Positions 10,305 through 19,006 of a stretch of 64,000 nt of DNA are shown here, piece after piece; the stretch's first letter is position 1, and each line of letters starts with the position of its first letter. A program made the translations under genes and the position numbers. The notes beneath the pieces are model-generated. The model had not been told where the DNA came from and searched no databases. It saw only the letters and a list, made by a program, of their open reading frames with translations. The DNA comes from Nocardia niigatensis NBRC 100131 (GTDB lineage: Bacteria > Actinomycetota > Actinomycetes > Mycobacteriales > Mycobacteriaceae), in contig NZ_BAGC01000111.1 in the NCBI RefSeq assembly GCF_000308655.1, positions 82,072 through 146,071 on the forward strand. Direction: 5' to 3'.

Positions 10305-12143
10305 TCAGTGATAGAGGGCTTCGATACTGTCGGCGAGGTTCTCGATGACTATCTTGCGGCGCAGTTTCATGCTCGGTGTGAGATCGCCGGTCTCGACGGA
10401 CAATTCGTGGTCGATGATCTCGAATTTCTTGATCTGTTCCCAGCGATTGAGTTGGGAGTTGAGGTGGGCGATGTAGGCCTCGATCTCGTTGTGGGTCTGC
10501 TCGTCCCGCGCGATTTCGGCGAGTGATTTGTCTGCCAGGCCGTGCTTGCCGGCCCATTCGGTGATGCTCTGCGTGTCGAGGCCGACCAAGGCGACGCAGT
10601 AGGGTCGTGTCTCTCCGTAGACGATGAATTCCGCTGCGTACGGGCACATTGCCTTGAACGTGGCGGCAATCGCGGAGGGCGCGACGTACTTGCCCTGCGA
10701 GGTCTTGAACAAGTCCTTCTTGCGGTCGGTGATGTGCAGGAATCCTTCTGCGTCGATCTCGCCGATATCGCCGGTGCGGAACCAGCCGTCCGCGTCCAGA
10801 GCCTCGGCGGTGGCCTCCGGGCGGTCGTGATAGCCGCTCATCACGCCGGGACTTCTGAGCAGGATCTCGCCGTCCTCGGCGATCTGGACCTCGGTGCCGG
10901 GGAATGGTTTGCCGACGGTTCCGAACCGGTATGCCTCGGGGCGGTTGATGAACGAGGCGGCGGCGGTCTCGGTCAGGCCGTAGCCTTCGAGCACGATGAT
11001 GCCGACCGCATCGAACCACTGCGCGAGATCGCGGTCCAGAGGGGCCGCTGCCGAAACGAAGAACCGCAGCCGGCCGCCGAAGCGGGCCCGGACCTTGGAA
11101 AGCACCAGCCAGTCGGCGACCTTGTGCTGCAGGGAAACCAGCAACGATGGATGCCTGCCCGCCTGCCTGGCACGCGAGACCTGCAGGCCGACTCCGACCG
11201 CCCAGTCGAAGAGCTTCTTCTTGATCCCGCCTTCCTCGGCCATCATGCCCTCGATTCGGGCGTGCGCTTTCTCGAAGATGCGCGGGGCGGCCGCCACGAT
11301 GGTGGGGCGCAGGATCGTGAGGTTGTCCACGATCTTGTCGACCCGGCCATCGATCGCCGTGGGAAAGCCGATCAGCGGTGACAGCGCCAACATCACCTTG
11401 CCGAAAGCATGGGACAGCGGCAGCCACAGGAAGTTCAGGTCGTCGGGGCTGAGAACATGCAACGCGTCGATTGCCGCGGCGCTGTACGTCCATGCGGAAT
11501 GCGGCAGCCGAACACCCTTCGGGACGCCGGTCGTCCCGGAGGTGTACATGATGCTGCCCAGGTGCTCGGGCCGGATGCCGCGGATGCGGTCGGCGACCGC
11601 GTCGGGGGACGCGGCGAGCAGTCCGCGTCCGAGCTCTTCGAGGTCGTCGAGAGTGATCACCCAGTCCCCGTCGCCCTCGCCATCGATGATCACCACCTTC
11701 TGCACGTCGGGCAACTCGGCGCGATGCTCGATCAACTTGTCGACCTGCGCCTGATCCTCGGCAATCACGATGCGGCTGCCCGAGTTGGCGACGATGAACG
11801 CGACGCCGGGTGCGTTGGTGGTGGGGTACACGGTGGTGGTGGCCGCGCCTGCGCACATCACGGCGAAGTCGGCGAGCACCCACTCGTAGCGTGTGGATGA
11901 CGCCAGCGCTACCCGTTCTTCGGCCTGGACTCCCAGGGCGATCAGCCCGGCGGCGAGTAGGTCGACGCGGTGACCGAACTGCTTCCAGGACACGCTGGCC
12001 CAGGCGTCACCATCGCGGAATCGGAACGCCTCCGCCGTTGGAGTCTCGGCGACGCGGTCGACAAGTATCTGGGCAACCGATGACGCCCGGCCCTCGATCT
12101 TGCTGAGATCGGGAAGTTCCTCGGGTTGCCGGAGGAACATCAT
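10305..12143 (-). CDS. Long-chain fatty-acid-CoA ligase (FadD15/FAA1 type)
   Basis: AMP-forming acyl-CoA synthetase of 612 aa, activating long-chain fatty acids with ATP and CoA. The phosphate-binding signature YTSGTTGVPKG is near residue 199, followed by the GYGLTE motif (EGYGLTETAA), the GWFRTGDIG motif and ITDRKKDLFKTSQGKYVAP, typical of the large bacterial FAA1-like subfamily. Three start codons lie in a row (TTG 12146, ATG 12143, ATG 12140); the first ATG is used and no strong Shine-Dalgarno sequence separates them. Monocistronic. M. tuberculosis fadD15 lies in the chromosomal neighbourhood corresponding to this backbone, but orthology is inference. Confidence 0.9.
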   Translation of the reverse strand: MMFLRQPEELPDLSKIEGRASSVAQILVDRVAETPTAEAFRFRDGDAWASVSWKQFGHRVDLLAAGLIALGVQAEERVALASSTRYEWVLADFAVMCAGAATTTVYPTTNAPGVAFIVANSGSRIVIAEDQAQVDKLIEHRAELPDVQKVVIIDGEGDGDWVITLDDLEELGRGLLAASPDAVADRIRGIRPEHLGSIMYTSGTTGVPKGVRLPHSAWTYSAAAIDALHVLSPDDLNFLWLPLSHAFGKVMLALSPLIGFPTAIDGRVDKIVDNLTILRPTIVAAAPRIFEKAHARIEGMMAEEGGIKKKLFDWAVGVGLQVSRARQAGRHPSLLVSLQHKVADWLVLSKVRARFGGRLRFFVSAAAPLDRDLAQWFDAVGIIVLEGYGLTETAAASFINRPEAYRFGTVGKPFPGTEVQIAEDGEILLRSPGVMSGYHDRPEATAEALDADGWFRTGDIGEIDAEGFLHITDRKKDLFKTSQGKYVAPSAIAATFKAMCPYAAEFIVYGETRPYCVALVGLDTQSITEWAGKHGLADKSLAEIARDEQTHNEIEAYIAHLNSQLNRWEQIKKFEIIDHELSVETGDLTPSMKLRRKIVIENLADSIEALYH

Positions 12144-12648
12144 CAACCAATTCTACGGAGTTCCCGGCCGATTGATGTGGCGCTTCGACGAGAAAAGGGC
12201 GTCGGGTCTTCGCCATGCGGGTCGCAGTGCACGGGGAGGGACCCGGCCTGATTCCCGAGCCGCTCCGGACCGGAAAAGTTTGGCCGAGTACAAGGGCGAG
12301 GACGGTGATCGAGTGGCCGGAGCGCCCGATCGCGGAGGTCGCGCGCGACTCGGTCACCAACTCCGAGAAACCGACGAATTATGTTGCGGTGCAGCGGCAG
12401 CGAAATTCGGTCGCCGAGTAACCGTTGACGATGCCGGAGCGCGCGGTGCCGCGGGAGCTGGAACTCGAGATTCATCGGCCACAGCGACGGTAGTCGATAC
12501 AGGTCGTGGCGCCGGAGATCAGGCCGTCATGGGGCCGCCCGATGAGTGTGGGGCCGGCCCGCTATTGCCCTGATGATCGAGAGGGGGCACTGTGAGAGGC
12601 ACCGGTGGCGCCGCCGGGCGCTGCCTCTGTGCAGAAAGGAGGTGGATC
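12144..12648. other. Intergenic stretch without a convincing gene
   Basis: About 500 bases between two divergently oriented genes. The only open frame worth naming is a 68-codon plus-strand frame at 12215-12421, starting at ATG without a clear ribosome site and lacking any recognisable domain. A GTG-rich segment near 12590 could extend the following gene but lies upstream of its strong ribosome site. I see no RNA gene or clear repeat. Confidence 0.4.
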
Positions 12649-13272
12649 GTGTTCGCACGGTCTACCACAGTTCAGGCGCAACTTTCCGCTCTGGACTCCG
12701 GGATCGCATATGTGCGGGACGAGGTTATGCCGGAGCTGAAGGACATTCCCGGCTGTATCGGGCTTTCATTGCTCGTCGATCGGCGCACTGGCCGCTGCAT
12801 CGTGACGACCTCATGGGAATCCGAGGACGCCATGCGGGCGAGTGCCGAGCAGGTTATCCCGATTCGCGATCGCGCGGCCGGGAAATTCGGCGGCAGTCCG
12901 ATGGTCGAGGAGTGGGAGATCGCGGCCATGCATCGCACGCACCCGACGCCGCAGGGCGCGTGTGCGCGGGTCACCTGGGTGAAGACCGATCCCAGCAGGA
13001 TCGACAGCGCCATCGAGGTCTACCGGGACCGCACCTTGCCCGGTATGGAACAGCAGCTCGATGGATTCTGCAGCGCGAGCCTGATGGTGAACAGATCGTC
13101 GGGCCGTGCCGTCTCCTGCAGCGTCTACGACAATGCCGAGGCGATGGAACGCAGCCGGATCGCGTCGGCCGCGTTGCGCGTGGACGCCGCCCGGCAGGCG
13201 CGCGTCGAGGCAGTCGACGTCCGCGAATTCGAGTTGGCCTTGGCGCATCTGCGCGTCCCGGAACTGGTCTGA
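12649..13272 (+). CDS. Antibiotic-biosynthesis-monooxygenase-like (dimeric alpha-beta barrel) protein, two tandem domains
   Basis: 207 aa. The GTG start at 12649 was chosen because a near-perfect ribosome site (AAAGGAGGTG, from 12635) lies just upstream; the frame itself is open from 12592. Residues about 1-95 and 105-195 look like two copies of one ferredoxin-like fold: each begins with a strand and helix, contains GC-GLSLLVDR or GFCSASLMVNR (similar positions), and a segment like TSWESEDAM or SVYDNAEAM. Such proteins include small monooxygenases, heme-degrading enzymes and uncharacterised stress proteins. The catalytic role cannot be read here. Monocistronic. Confidence 0.75.
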   Translation: MFARSTTVQAQLSALDSGIAYVRDEVMPELKDIPGCIGLSLLVDRRTGRCIVTTSWESEDAMRASAEQVIPIRDRAAGKFGGSPMVEEWEIAAMHRTHPTPQGACARVTWVKTDPSRIDSAIEVYRDRTLPGMEQQLDGFCSASLMVNRSSGRAVSCSVYDNAEAMERSRIASAALRVDAARQARVEAVDVREFELALAHLRVPELV

Positions 13273-13369
13273 CTGACCGGTTCGACGCGGTACCCGGAGG
13301 ATGATCTCGGCTCCAGCCGGTCCGGGACCTCCGAGGTTTCATGACGAACTCATAGCTGCCCGACTGTGC

Positions 13370-13600
13370 GCCGTCCGATCCCGCGCTCAGCGCGTCCGGT
13401 TCGGCGAGAACGTCGGTTGCGGCCCAGACCCGGTTGCGCTTGCTCTCCGACAGTAGCTCCAGAATCCCCGCATCGGTCAACCTTCCCAATGCCCGGTAAG
13501 TGCTGGCTTCGGTCGTGCCAGAGATTTGTTGTGCGGTGTCGGCGTTGAGGATCGGGGTTTCGAGCAATGCGGCCAGCAGGGACTCGTCCGCTGAGTTCGC
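13370..13600 (-). pseudogene. 3' remnant of a Fic-family protein gene
   Basis: The minus-strand frame reads LLAALLETPILNADTAQQ, then STYRALGRLTDAGILELL and SKRNRVWAATDVLAE. This is the winged-helix tail and closing VWAA-DVL-E-DAL segment typical of actinobacterial Fic proteins. The catalytic HPFxxGNG motif and the rest of the ~350-residue protein are absent, and the frame has no good start. After the DALSA segment the reading frame continues as unrelated antisense sequence, so even the end is damaged. Fic enzymes AMPylate target proteins and often act as toxins. Confidence 0.6.
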
Positions 13601-13786
13601 GCGCGAGCGTCGTTCGGATCGGCTAGGTCGAGGGCCCCGTGCGGGTGAGCCGGATCCTGGCGGTTCGCAAACCCGGTCGGTTGGAACGCTTTGGCTCCGT
13701 TGATGATTCGCGTGGGGTTCGCGGAAGTTTGTCGGGGGGATGCTCTAACGTAACCCGGTATCTGTCCGCTACGACCGTGGAGCGTT

Positions 13787-14314
13787 ATGGCTGCCTCGTT
13801 CGATCTTCAGACCCTCGTGGTGCTCGGTGGTGAGGGGGATCGGCTGGTCATCTGGCATGTGAATGTGGGGGCCGCGCTGGGGGAGTCGCGGCTATCGGGC
13901 GCTTGGGTGCTCGATTCTTCGCAGGCTGACGAGGTTGAGAGTCTCACGGCTGGATACACGGTCGTGCTGGCGGGTGACGACGCTGGAGCCGATGGGACCG
14001 TCGATGTGGCTGCCACGGTCGAAACCGTGCGTGCCGCAATCGAATCGGCTGACAGGCGGTTCACCGAGCATCAGGATGCGACGGGCGGGAAACTCGTCCG
14101 GCCGGAGTGGCCGGTGATCGTGCCGCCGGATGAGGCTGCGTCGCCGCGCCATCCGATCGACGATGAACAGATCCTGCAGGTGCTGACGCTGGCGCGGGGG
14201 ATCGCGGAGCTCGCCGACGCGTGGGCGGCGTTCGAGTCGCTGAGACTTGCCCGGCCCTTTCTGGAGGACCTCGGTGGCCGGGCCGCACGGCCGTTGCCGC
14301 TCGCGGTGCGGTGA
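13787..14314 (+). CDS. DUF6218-like hypothetical protein
   Basis: 175 aa, cytosolic, no signal peptide or membrane segment. The N-terminal half predicts alternating strands (LVVLGGEGDRLVIWHV, SRLSGAWVLDSS), followed by a helical second half. The stop is followed after two bases by the ATG of the DnaQ-BRCT gene, so the two are almost certainly cotranscribed and perhaps translationally coupled. I associate the sequence with an uncharacterised actinobacterial family that I recall as DUF6218; that name is from memory. Function unknown. Confidence 0.7.
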   Translation: MAASFDLQTLVVLGGEGDRLVIWHVNVGAALGESRLSGAWVLDSSQADEVESLTAGYTVVLAGDDAGADGTVDVAATVETVRAAIESADRRFTEHQDATGGKLVRPEWPVIVPPDEAASPRHPIDDEQILQVLTLARGIAELADAWAAFESLRLARPFLEDLGGRAARPLPLAVR

Positions 14315-14316
14315 GT

Positions 14317-15582
14317 ATGGCGGGACTGTCGTTCGCCGCCATCGATGTCGAAACCGCAAATTCCGCGCGCGGGAGTATCTGCGCGGTCGGCGTCACCATC
14401 GTGCGGGACGGGCGGCGCGGCGAGAGCGCGTCGTGGCTGTGCCGTCCACCCGCGGGACTGGACTCCTTCAACCGGCACAACACTCGCGTGCACGGGATAT
14501 CCCCGGCGATGGTCGCCGGCAAGCCGGAGTTCGCGCAGCGCTGGCCGGAGGTGGAGAGCCTGGTGGGTGAGCTGCCCGTCATCGCCCACAATGTCGGATT
14601 CGACAGCAGTGCGATACGGGAAGCCTGCGCGCGCAGCGGAATTCGGATACCCACCTGGTCCTACAGCTGCAGCCTCGCCCTGTCCCGCCGCCACCTGAAC
14701 CTGGACAGCTACCGCCTGCCGAACGTGGCGGCCGCGCTTGACATCGACTTCGCCGACCACCACGACGCCGGCGCCGACGCCGCCGCGGCGGCCGACATCG
14801 TGATCGCGCTGGCCGCCCGCGCCGGTGTCGATTCCCTGTCGGCGCTCGAACGCATGGTGACCGACCGCACCCTGCGAACCGATCGACCATCGCGAAAATC
14901 GATGGCCGACAAGCTGATACCCGTGGACGGGCGACGAACGACGCCGGTGTCCGGGGACCGGACGATGGAGCTGGGGTCAGCGGGCGAGCTGATCGCGACG
15001 CCAAGACTTGCGGGCCGCGCTGCGAAGGCACGGGGGCCTGCCGGGCGCGCGGTTGAGATGTCACGGGATACAGACTCGGTGGCCGGGATGTTGGGCGCGA
15101 CCGGTCTGGCGGCGGGGAGTACCGGCGCTACTGGGTCGGCCGCGGAGGCGCCGGGGCCCGCAGAGCGGATTGCGCGGGCATCGGCGTCGTACGGGCAGGT
15201 CGCGTCGACTGCCGCGGAACCCCGTTCGCGCCGACCATGGTTCGGCCGTGCGGAATTGGTGCTGCCGACCGTGACCGGCACGGACCCATCTCATCCGCTG
15301 TATGGCGAAATCATCGTATTCACTGGTGATCTCGCGGCCATGACGCGGCAGGAGGCGTGGGATGCCATCGCCGCATGCGGGGCGACTCCCGCGCGGAACG
15401 TCACTCGGCGGACGACGCGGCTGGTCATCGGCGATGGATTCAAGGGCGCGGATCCTGGTGCGTTCACGACGACGAAGGCGCGTCGGGTTGCGGAGCTGCG
15501 GACGCGTGGTCAGACGATCGAGGTGATGGACGAGGCCGCGTTCGTGTCCTGTGTGGGTGGCGAGGCCGGGATGCGTGAATAG
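14317..15582 (+). CDS. DnaQ-like 3'-5' exonuclease with C-terminal BRCT domain
   Basis: 421 aa. The exonuclease domain (residues 1-170) shows the DEDD set: AIDVETANS (Exo I), HNVGFDSSAI (Exo II) and HHDAGADA (Exo III). It is followed by a Gly/Ala-rich linker (about 200-320). Residues about 325-415 form a BRCT domain (GEIIVFTGDL, TTRLVIGDG, AAFVSCV). This architecture resembles DNA polymerase III epsilon-like proteins of actinobacteria that act in repair. An alternative GTG start six bases upstream overlaps the DUF6218 stop codon; ATG 14317 is preferred. Confidence 0.88.
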   Translation: MAGLSFAAIDVETANSARGSICAVGVTIVRDGRRGESASWLCRPPAGLDSFNRHNTRVHGISPAMVAGKPEFAQRWPEVESLVGELPVIAHNVGFDSSAIREACARSGIRIPTWSYSCSLALSRRHLNLDSYRLPNVAAALDIDFADHHDAGADAAAAADIVIALAARAGVDSLSALERMVTDRTLRTDRPSRKSMADKLIPVDGRRTTPVSGDRTMELGSAGELIATPRLAGRAAKARGPAGRAVEMSRDTDSVAGMLGATGLAAGSTGATGSAAEAPGPAERIARASASYGQVASTAAEPRSRRPWFGRAELVLPTVTGTDPSHPLYGEIIVFTGDLAAMTRQEAWDAIAACGATPARNVTRRTTRLVIGDGFKGADPGAFTTTKARRVAELRTRGQTIEVMDEAAFVSCVGGEAGMRE

Positions 15583-15689
15583 TCCGAGGCGATGGGCGAC
15601 AGGTTGGGTGAGAGCAGCGCGTTGTTGCGCGGTCATGACCGGCTCGGTAAAGAGGGTGAGGGGATTCGTTGGATGAGTCAGAGGCGGAT

Positions 15690-16700
15690 ATGACGAGTGG
15701 ACGCGGCCGGGGCCGGTGGGTTGCAGCGGGTTTCGCCCTGGTGGCGGGGGCTTTCTGCGGGATGCCGGGGGCTGCGGCGGAGCCGGTGGATTCCGGGACG
15801 GTGTTCGCGGCCGATGGGTCGCACATTGACCAGGTGATGCAGCGGGACGAGCGCAAATCGACCGTGTACGTGTATTCGGCGGCCATGAACCGGGTAGTCA
15901 CGGTTTCGGTCATTCGTGCGGCCGACAATTCCGCGCCGCGTCCGACGATGTATCTGCTCAATGGCGCTGAGGATGGTGTAGACGGGAATGGCAATGAGGT
16001 GTCATGGGAGACCCGCACCGATGTCGTCGACTTCCTGGCCGACCAGAACGTGAACGTGGTGAACATCCTTGATGGTCGCTACACCTATTACACGGACTGG
16101 CAGTCCGACGACCTCAGGCTCGGCCGCAACAAGTGGACCACCTTCCTCACCCGGGAACTTCCGCCCGTCATGGACGCGGCCCTCGGCGCTTCCGGCCGCA
16201 ATGCCATTGCAGGAGTGTCGATGTCGGCAACCTCCGCACTCGCGCTCGCCGAATCCGCCCCGAGCCTCTATCGAAGCGTCGGCTCCTTCAGCGGCTGCGC
16301 CCAGACCAGCACCGACCCCGGCCGCCGCTATATGCAGGCCGTGGTCCTCTCCGGCGGCGGCAACCCCTGGAACATCTGGGGTGTCGACGGCTCCCCGGCG
16401 TGGACGGCCAATGACCCGTCCACGCCCGCCAATCTCGAGAAGCTCGGTGGCACGAACCTCTTCATCGCCGCCGGAACCGGTGCGAATCCCGCCGCGGCGG
16501 GTGGCGGGCAGGTCGGCGCGTCCAGCACCGCGCTGGAATCCACTGTCGAAACCTGCACCCGCGCTCTGCAATCCAGCATCGAGGACCTGAACATCCCGGC
16601 GACGTTCGACTATCTCCCCGGTGGCGCCCACAATTGGCCGTCCTGGCAGATCGACTTTCACCATGCCTGGCCGGGGATCGCGCGCAGCCTCGGAGTGTGA
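15690..16700 (+). CDS. Secreted antigen-85/mycolyltransferase-like esterase
   Basis: 336 aa from ATG 15690, which has a GAGGCGG ribosome site; a TTG seven codons upstream is less likely. An N-terminal signal peptide (basic GRGRGR, hydrophobic core, AAA cleavage region) indicates export. The alpha/beta-hydrolase core has the nucleophile elbow GVSMSATSAL and a late GAHNW with the probable catalytic His, as in the antigen 85 family. These enzymes transfer mycolic acids to trehalose or arabinogalactan in the cell envelope, so the gene supports a mycolata host. Other possible roles are short-chain esterase or a non-mycolyl paralogue. Confidence 0.85.
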   Translation: MTSGRGRGRWVAAGFALVAGAFCGMPGAAAEPVDSGTVFAADGSHIDQVMQRDERKSTVYVYSAAMNRVVTVSVIRAADNSAPRPTMYLLNGAEDGVDGNGNEVSWETRTDVVDFLADQNVNVVNILDGRYTYYTDWQSDDLRLGRNKWTTFLTRELPPVMDAALGASGRNAIAGVSMSATSALALAESAPSLYRSVGSFSGCAQTSTDPGRRYMQAVVLSGGGNPWNIWGVDGSPAWTANDPSTPANLEKLGGTNLFIAAGTGANPAAAGGGQVGASSTALESTVETCTRALQSSIEDLNIPATFDYLPGGAHNWPSWQIDFHHAWPGIARSLGV

Positions 16701-16765
16701 ATCGGTCACCACGCGGGTGTGACCGGCCATTCGGTTCCCCTGTCACCGGCCCGGCGCAGGACCGA

Positions 16766-16771
16766 TAAGCT
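16766..16771 (+). promoter_or_regulatory. -10 element of leaderless gcvT transcript
   Basis: TAAGCT ends seven bases before the GTG start of gcvT, so transcription would begin at or next to the start codon. No ribosome site is present. The same arrangement recurs at several genes in the window. Confidence 0.5.
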
Positions 16772-16778
16772 GCTTCGG

Positions 16779-17879
16779 GTGACCGACGAGAAACTGCTGC
16801 AGGGACCCATCCACGCTGTTCATGTCGAATTGGGGGCTACCTTCGCTCCGTTCGGGGGGTGGGAGATGCCGGTTTCGTACGCGGGCACAGTGGGGGAGCA
16901 CACCGCCGTGCGCACCACCGTGGGACTTTTCGACGTCAGTCACCTCGGCAAGGCGACGGTCCAGGGGCCGGGGGCGGCGGCCTTCGTCAACTCGGCGCTC
17001 ACCAATGACCTGAATCGGATTCGCCCCGGGAAAGCGCAGTACACGCTGTGCTGCACCCCCGAAGGCGGGGTCATCGACGACCTCATCGCCTACTACGTGA
17101 GCGATGACGAGATCTTCCTCGTGCCCAATGCGGCGAACACCGCCGCCGTGGTCGCGGAGCTGCAGAAGGTCGCGCCGGAGGGCATCACCGTCACCGACGA
17201 GCACCGGGGTTACGCGGTCTTCGCCGTGCAGGGCCCGCGGTCCGCGGAGGTGCTCGCCAAGCTCGGTCTGCCCACCGACATGGAGTACATGGCCTACGCC
17301 GACGCGGAATGGGACGGCCGCCCGATCCGCGTCTGCCGCACCGGCTACACCGGTGAGCACGGCTACGAGCTGCTGCCTCGCTGGGATGACGCCGAGGCAG
17401 TCTTCCGCGCACTGGTCAGCGAGGTGCAGGCCGCCGGTGGTCAGGCCGCCGGACTCGGCGCGCGCGACACCCTCCGTACCGAGATGGGCTACCCGCTGCA
17501 CGGACACGAACTGTCCCTGGACATTTCGCCGCTGCAGGCCCGCACCGGCTGGGCCGTCGGCTGGAAGAAGCCGGAGTTCTGGGGCAAGTCGGCGCTCGAG
17601 GCCGAGAAGGCCGCGGGACCGCGTCGAATCCTGCTGGGGCTCGCGGCGATCGACAAGGGCGTGCTGCGTCAGGGCCAGTCTGTGATGCGAGGCGACGTCC
17701 AGGTCGGCGAAACCACCTCCGGTACTTTCTCTCCCACCCTCAAGGTCGGCATCGCCCTCGCGCTGCTGGACACCGCCGCGGGCATCGAGCCGGGCGACGA
17801 GGTCGAGGTCGACGTCCGCGGCCGTCGGCTGCGCTGCGAGGTCATCCGCCCGCCGTTCGTCGAAACGCGCACTGCCTGA
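16779..17879 (+). CDS. gcvT: Aminomethyltransferase, glycine cleavage system T protein
   Basis: 366 aa. It transfers the aminomethyl carbon from the lipoylated H protein to tetrahydrofolate, releasing ammonia, in the glycine cleavage complex. Diagnostic segments are FGGWEMPVSY at the N-terminus, FDVSHLGKATVQGP, RTGYTGEHGYELL (folate-binding GTGYTGE-like loop) and RDTLRTEMGYPLHGHEL. Length is normal. GTG 16779 was chosen over an upstream ATG because family similarity starts there and a -10 element sits seven bases before it. gcvH and gcvP are not in the window. The gcvT-ilvE order matches mycobacterial genomes. Confidence 0.97.
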   Translation: MTDEKLLQGPIHAVHVELGATFAPFGGWEMPVSYAGTVGEHTAVRTTVGLFDVSHLGKATVQGPGAAAFVNSALTNDLNRIRPGKAQYTLCCTPEGGVIDDLIAYYVSDDEIFLVPNAANTAAVVAELQKVAPEGITVTDEHRGYAVFAVQGPRSAEVLAKLGLPTDMEYMAYADAEWDGRPIRVCRTGYTGEHGYELLPRWDDAEAVFRALVSEVQAAGGQAAGLGARDTLRTEMGYPLHGHELSLDISPLQARTGWAVGWKKPEFWGKSALEAEKAAGPRRILLGLAAIDKGVLRQGQSVMRGDVQVGETTSGTFSPTLKVGIALALLDTAAGIEPGDEVEVDVRGRRLRCEVIRPPFVETRTA

Positions 17880-17920
17880 GCAGGTTTGCCCGCCGATCGT
17901 AAACCGGATCGTCCGCAAAG

Positions 17921-17957
17921 CACACTGAACCGCTGATCCGCCGGGCGGTTCCGTGTG
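17921..17957 (+). terminator. Probable terminator of gcvT
   Basis: CACACTGAACCGC pairs with GCGGTTCCGTGTG with one internal mismatch, enclosing an 11-base loop, 42 bases after the gcvT stop. No U-tract follows. Confidence 0.45.
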
Positions 17958-18065
17958 CGAGGTTCGGCGCACGGTTACCGTGCCGCACGACGAGAATCTC
18001 AGCCGGACCGGAGTCCGCGCTGTGTCAGCAGACACGGATATCTCAGCGGCCCAGCCGTCGGAGCC

Positions 18066-18977
18066 TCAGCCGCACCAGGTTCCGACGACCTCGTTGTCCT
18101 GTTTGCAGGCGGCGGCGTCGAGGCCGGCGGGGCGGAGGGTGGTGTACATCGTGCGGATGGTGTCGTCGGTGGCGATTCCGTCGGTGCCCTGGTCGGCGTA
18201 GAAGACCATGACCACCGATTGGCCCTTGTTGCCGGGGACCGCGATGGCGTGGACTACCGAGGCGGCCGGGTGGGAGCAGTCGTTGGGGCCCGGGTTGGCG
18301 AGGGTCGCGGTGACGTGAGCGGCGGGTTTGCCCTGGACTGTAAGGGTTTCGACATTACCGAGGGTGTAGGTGGAGTTGGGGCGGTCGTCGTTGGCGCCGG
18401 CGACGGTGGCCCAGTTGCCGGCCACGTCCTTGGCCGCCGCGGAGAGGTCGCCCAGTGTGGAGCCGGTCACGCCCGCGATGGCTTTCGAGTGCTTGCCGTC
18501 GCACGACTTGGGCGAGAGTTCCGCCGCACCGCTCATCACCACGCGACCGCCGCCACCCTCGAAGCCGACGATGGTGGTCGGGGTCGGCACGGTCCACTCC
18601 TTCGGCACGTCGTATACCGCGTTGCGGGAGACGGAGTAGGAGGTTTGCCAACCCGGAGTGAGCGACGCGATGGTGGCCTTGGGCGCCCCGGCCGTGGTGG
18701 TCGGCAAGGGTTTGGTGCGGGTCACGGTGTCCTGCGGCCCGTATTGGTCTGCGGGCAGCGCGGTTCCGGTCACGGTGTGTGCGGGCGTCAGCGCCGCCAC
18801 CACGAGGATGGCGACGAGCCCCAGCACGCTCACGGCGATCAACGCGATCACCAGGGGCCGGTGGGTACTGGGTGGCTTCGACAGCGGATGCTCCGGGTAC
18901 ACGCTGTCCACCCTATCCAGGGGCGTGGACGACGGCCGGTCGGCGAACTGGTCGGTAGAGGTATCCGGCCCCAGCAT
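18066..18977 (-). CDS. Single-pass membrane protein, extracellular domain of unknown function
   Basis: 303 aa. A Pro/Ser-rich cytoplasmic head (about 1-42) is followed by one transmembrane helix (LVIALIAVSVLGLVAILVV, about 43-64) and a long extracytoplasmic domain with Thr/Pro linker. Two pairs of cysteines (SCDGK, DCSHP, ACKQ, TWCG) could form disulfides outside the cell. The overall plan is shared by many uncharacterised actinobacterial surface proteins. Its start is only 29 bases from the divergent ilvE start, so the two promoters overlap. Function unknown. Confidence 0.8.
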   Translation of the reverse strand: MLGPDTSTDQFADRPSSTPLDRVDSVYPEHPLSKPPSTHRPLVIALIAVSVLGLVAILVVAALTPAHTVTGTALPADQYGPQDTVTRTKPLPTTTAGAPKATIASLTPGWQTSYSVSRNAVYDVPKEWTVPTPTTIVGFEGGGGRVVMSGAAELSPKSCDGKHSKAIAGVTGSTLGDLSAAAKDVAGNWATVAGANDDRPNSTYTLGNVETLTVQGKPAAHVTATLANPGPNDCSHPAASVVHAIAVPGNKGQSVVMVFYADQGTDGIATDDTIRTMYTTLRPAGLDAAACKQDNEVVGTWCG

Positions 18978-18993
18978 GCCGATGGCGGCGAAT

Positions 18994-18999
18994 TAGACT
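18994..18999 (+). promoter_or_regulatory. -10 element of leaderless ilvE transcript
   Basis: TAGACT ends seven bases before ATG 19007. The element lies inside the 29-base gap between divergent starts, so it probably overlaps the promoter of the minus-strand membrane protein gene. Confidence 0.55.
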
Positions 19000-19006
19000 C
19001 CCGGTC

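Noticed and set aside
10282..11883. 533-codon minus-strand frame within the acyl-CoA synthetase gene
   Set aside because: Arg/Gly/Pro-rich shadow of the fadD gene in another frame.
12215..12421. 68-codon plus-strand frame as a gene
   Set aside because: No ribosome site, no recognisable domain; kept only as a remark on the intergenic stretch.
16701..16778. Glycine riboswitch before gcvT
   Set aside because: The gap is under 80 bases and the transcript appears leaderless.
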